From assembly GCA_029266935.1 (NCBI GenBank), contig JAQSVY010000156.1, forward strand, positions 1-6,076: DNA of 6,076 nucleotides, given 5' to 3'. Shown here piece after piece: positions 4,329 to 6,076 of the stretch; positions within the stretch are counted from its first letter, which is position 1, and each line of letters opens with the position of its first letter. A model generated the notes under the pieces. The model was given only the letters and a program-made list of their open reading frames with translations. It was not told the DNA's origin and searched no databases. The position numbers and the translations under genes were made by a program. This DNA is from Burkholderiales bacterium (GTDB lineage: Bacteria > Pseudomonadota > Gammaproteobacteria > Burkholderiales > SG8-39).

Positions 4329-6076
4329 TTAAGCGGCGCGGCGTGCCCTCAGGATGGGTTCGACTTCGTCCGCCGGGCCGGCGGCGGCGAAGAGCTCGCC
4401 CTGGCAGATGCGACAGCCCGCCTCGGCGAGGAACTCGCGCTGCGCCAGGTTCTCGACCCCCTTGGCGACGATGTCGAAGTTGAGGCCGCGGCCCAGGGCG
4501 ATGAGGGCGCGCGCGAGGCCGGTGCGCTCGGTGTCGTGCGGCACGCCGGCGAGGAGCTTGCGGTCGATGCACACCGTGCTCGCGCGCAGGCGCTGCAGCA
4601 GCGGCAGCGACGCGTAGCCGGTGCCGAAATCGTCGACGCCGAGGCGCGCGCCGCTCGCGATCACGTCGCCGAGCGCCGCCTCGAGCCCCTCGGGCGCCTC
4701 GCGCAGCGCCGACTCGGCAACCTCGATGAGCAGCGACTGCGCGGGCAGGCCGCTCTCCTCGAGCGCGCTGCGCACCTGCTCTGCGAGTCCCCCGTGGCGC
4801 AGCTGCCGCGAGGTGACGTTCATCGCGACGCTGAGCGGCTTGATGCCGGCCTCGAGCCAGCGCCGCCCCTGCGCGCAGGCTTCGCGCAGCGCCCAGGCGC
4901 CGATCGGCACCAGCAGGCCGGTGTCGTCGGCGAGCGGCAGGAATGCCTCTGGCGAGAGGATGCCGTAGCGCGGGTGGCGCCAGCGCAGCAGCGCCTCGGC
5001 GCCAACCACCTGGCGCGTCGCGATGTCGATGCGCGGCTGGTATACGAGGAAAAGCTCGTCGCGCTCAAAGCCGGCGCGCAACTCCGCGGCGAGCGCCGCC
5101 GCCGCGGCGGCATCCTCGTTCAGGAGCACCGAGAAGTACTGGTAGCGGCTGCGGCCGAGGTCCTTGGCGCGGTACATGGCCGCATCGGCGAGGCGCAGCA
5201 GCGTGGCGACGTCCTCGCCGTCCTGCGGCACGCAGGCGATGCCGATGCTGGCGCCGGATTCGACGTGGTGATCGCCGATGCGGTAGGTCTTGGAGAGCTC
5301 GTGGAGGAGCTTCTGCGCCACCGCGGCAGCCTCGCGCGGCTCGGCGATGCTCTGCAGCAGCACGCAGAACTCGTCGCCGCCGATGCGGGCGATGAAGTCC
5401 TCGCCGCGCACCGAGGCACGCAGGCGCGAGGCGATGACCTTGAGCAGCCCGTCACCGACGGCGTGGCCGAGACTGTCGTTCACCTGCTTGAAGTTGTCGA
5501 GGTCGAGGAAGAGGAACGCGGCGGTCTTGCCGTGGCGGCGCGCGTGCGACACCGCCTCTCGCGCGCGGTCGGCGAACATCGCGCGGTTGGGCAGGCCGGT
5601 CAGCGTGTCGTGGTGGGCGAGGAACTCCAGGCGGCGCGCGTCGTGCTGCAGCTGGATGGCGGCGAAGCGCAGGTCCTCCTGCGCGCGCTTGAGGGTGCTC
5701 ACGTCGTTGGCGAGCATATAGAAGCCCAGCGGCTCACGCCCCGGCCCGAGGTGCGGCACGCATGAGACCTGCAGCGTGCGCCGCCGCTCGCCTTCGCCGG
5801 TGGCGAACTCGAACTCGGCGGGCGAGCCCGCGAGCACGTCCTCGATGTGTGGCCGGATGCGCGCATAGACCTCCTCCCCGAACACCTCGGCGACGGTGCG
5901 CCCGCGCATCTTCTCGTGCTCGAAGCCGAACCAATCGCCGTAGGTGCGGTTGCTGAAGCGGTAGCGCTGCTCGCGGTCCACGTAGGAGATGAGCGCCGGC
6001 ACGTTGTCGGCCACCATGCGCAGGCGATCCTCGCTCTCGCGGCGCGCCGCCTCCGCCTCCGCGGTGCGCCGCACAG
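4329..6076 (-). CDS. PAS-GGDEF-EAL cyclic-di-GMP signalling protein (N-terminus beyond window)
   Basis: At least 581 codons, counted from the GTG at 6074. That is probably not the true start, because the frame is open to the edge and begins in a charged helix (TAEAEAARRESEDRL) typical of a linker before a PAS domain. Residues about 15-128 are a PAS/PAC sensor (NVPALISYVDREQRYRFSNR, then FYMLANDVSTLKRAQEDL). About 150-315 is the GGDEF domain, with HDTLTGLPNR, DLDNFKQVND, the intact signature GGDEF (232-236) and an RGED inhibitory site (223-226) exactly five residues before it. About 330-575 is the EAL domain, with EAL (360-362), N419, E451, DDFGTGYASL (481-490) and Q558. The usual KxDR motif reads VCIDR (C502) and the usual EGVE reads KGVE (K538). 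These positions correspond to the lysine and the general-base glutamate of active phosphodiesterases such as RocR. From this I infer c-di-GMP synthesis with product feedback and little or no hydrolysis. No membrane segment is visible in the part present. It is convergent with the dioxygenase and has no obvious functional link to it. Confidence 0.95.
   Translation of the reverse strand, partial: VRRTAEAEAARRESEDRLRMVADNVPALISYVDREQRYRFSNRTYGDWFGFEHEKMRGRTVAEVFGEEVYARIRPHIEDVLAGSPAEFEFATGEGERRRTLQVSCVPHLGPGREPLGFYMLANDVSTLKRAQEDLRFAAIQLQHDARRLEFLAHHDTLTGLPNRAMFADRAREAVSHARRHGKTAAFLFLDLDNFKQVNDSLGHAVGDGLLKVIASRLRASVRGEDFIARIGGDEFCVLLQSIAEPREAAAVAQKLLHELSKTYRIGDHHVESGASIGIACVPQDGEDVATLLRLADAAMYRAKDLGRSRYQYFSVLLNEDAAAAAALAAELRAGFERDELFLVYQPRIDIATRQVVGAEALLRWRHPRYGILSPEAFLPLADDTGLLVPIGAWALREACAQGRRWLEAGIKPLSVAMNVTSRQLRHGGLAEQVRSALEESGLPAQSLLIEVAESALREAPEGLEAALGDVIASGARLGVDDFGTGYASLPLLQRLRASTVCIDRKLLAGVPHDTERTGLARALIALGRGLNFDIVAKGVENLAQREFLAEAGCRICQGELFAAAGPADEVEPILRARRAA

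Noticed and set aside
4536..5765. 409-codon plus-strand open frame opposite the GGDEF-EAL gene
   Set aside because: It mirrors the coding strand in composition, has no recognisable domain, and lies wholly within a well-supported gene on the other strand.
1..6076. CRISPR arrays, tRNA/rRNA genes, insertion sequences, phage or toxin-antitoxin genes
   Set aside because: No repeated spaced units, transposase motifs, terminal repeats, tRNA-like folds or small toxin-like genes were seen on either strand.

Overview
This is a GC-rich (clearly above 60% by eye), gene-dense bacterial chromosome segment. The gene types, the codon use (GCG, CTG, CGC) and the protein flavour fit a proteobacterium, most likely a Burkholderiales-like betaproteobacterium. 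That assignment is an inference from style, since the window holds no rRNA or other phylogenetic marker.

Left part (1-1610): the last codons of an unidentified upstream gene overlap the start of a complete metal-dependent amidohydrolase (amidohydrolase-2/ACMSD-like family, 44-904). Convergent to it, and overlapping its 3' end by 41 bp, is a class I SAM-dependent methyltransferase (864-about 1610, minus strand). Its body is intact, but it has no acceptable in-frame start codon.

Centre (1611-4280): a 36-bp gap separates the methyltransferase from a divergent LysR-type regulator (1647-2552). The gap holds a perfect 8-bp-arm dyad containing a T-N11-A box, a good candidate LysR operator. The regulator is followed after 7 bp by rtcB (2560-3756), encoding a complete RNA-splicing ligase with all recognisable catalytic residues. 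After 2 bp comes a small exported intradiol-type dioxygenase (3759-4280) with all four Fe(III) ligands. The tight spacing suggests one transcript, lysR-rtcB-dioxygenase. This is an odd partnership, because neither rtcA/rtcR nor archease is next to rtcB here.

Right part (4281-6076): a 48-bp convergent gap with a small hairpin, then a PAS-GGDEF-EAL cyclic-di-GMP protein on the minus strand whose N-terminus runs off the window. Its GGDEF motif and RxxD inhibitory site look intact. Its EAL domain has lost two residues normally needed for phosphodiesterase activity (Lys to Cys in the KxD motif, Glu to Lys in the EGVE motif), so it may act mainly as a diguanylate cyclase.

I found no RNA genes, insertion sequences, CRISPR arrays or phage genes. 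The points most worth checking are the degenerate EAL domain, the start-less methyltransferase beside the LysR dyad, the lysR-rtcB-dioxygenase cassette, and short AT-rich rare-codon islands inside several otherwise GC-rich genes.
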